Assembly: GCA_015492395.1 (NCBI GenBank)
Contig: WGFD01000064.1
Coordinates: 1 to 7,317 of the forward strand
Reading direction: 5' to 3'
Length of the DNA stretch: 7,317 nucleotides
Origin: Deltaproteobacteria bacterium
GTDB taxonomy: Bacteria; Desulfobacterota; GWC2-55-46; S146-70
A program made the position numbers and the translations under genes. Every line of letters starts with the position of its first letter. Positions within the stretch are counted from its first letter, which is position 1. Under the pieces are notes generated by a model. It made no database searches. It saw nothing but the letters and a program-made list of their open reading frames with translations, and was not told the DNA's origin. Shown piece by piece: positions 7,225-7,317 of the stretch.

Positions 7225-7317
7225 TTATGCGGTTTAAGTAAGGGGGCCCTTCTTCCAGGGAGGCGGGGGATTATTATTTTAAATATCGCGGATATACTTA
7301 CATGCTCAATGTAGATA

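Larger units (their letters stand above)
6839..7317. other. Terminal region with no convincing gene
   Basis: About 480 bases. A 76-codon plus-strand frame at 6854-7084 starts 15 nt after the phosphatase stop, but it has no ribosome-binding site and no recognisable motif. Its antisense frame is equally open, so I treat both as unproven; a decayed gene remnant is possible. Further on are an inverted repeat at 7134-7166, a promoter-like element at 7196-7224, and a G-rich stretch at 7242-7269. An ATG at 7302 stays open to the edge, but without a Shine-Dalgarno sequence. Confidence 0.6.

Overview
The window looks like a housekeeping stretch of a mid-GC Gram-negative bacterial chromosome. The heptose-ADP step of LPS inner-core synthesis is encoded as a stand-alone nucleotidyltransferase, and an adenylylatable type I glutamine synthetase sits behind a PII gene with a sigma-54 type promoter. 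This combination fits uncultured Nitrospirota or Desulfobacterota-like lineages. That placement is inference from gene content; no marker gene is present.

Layout. The left end (1-290) is mostly non-coding and may hold the first five codons of a minus-strand gene at the edge. Next is a minus-strand two-gene ABC-2 exporter operon (ATPase upstream at about 1855-1088, permease 1082-291). A divergent intergenic region (about 1856-2136) carries a repeat copy and a good sigma-70 type promoter for a plus-strand pair: comF-like phosphoribosyltransferase (2137-2832) and the heptose adenylyltransferase rfaE2/hldE C-domain (2848-3342). This pair converges on the minus-strand glnB-glnA operon (5227-3437). 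Between the converging units lies a perfect 23-bp inverted repeat (3370-3425). Upstream of glnB are a near-consensus -24/-12 element (5356-5371) and a second repeat copy (5601-5723). A plus-strand HAD-IIB phosphatase of the mannosyl-3-phosphoglycerate phosphatase type (6011-6838) follows. The last about 480 bases hold no convincing gene, only an inverted repeat and a possible promoter pointing out of the window.

Function. glnB/glnA form a nitrogen-assimilation module: the PII T-loop Tyr51 and the GS adenylylation Tyr398 are both present, and the -24/-12 promoter predicts nitrogen-responsive transcription. RfaE2 contributes to ADP-heptose supply. The exporter substrate and the true substrate of the HAD phosphatase cannot be read from sequence; no partner synthase lies in the window.

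No CRISPR array, tRNA, rRNA, transposase or obviously novel multi-gene system was found. The most unusual material is non-coding: a dispersed repeat with conserved ends and a variable centre, one copy of which abuts the ABC ATPase start, and the very long perfect hairpin without a U-tract between the convergent operons.
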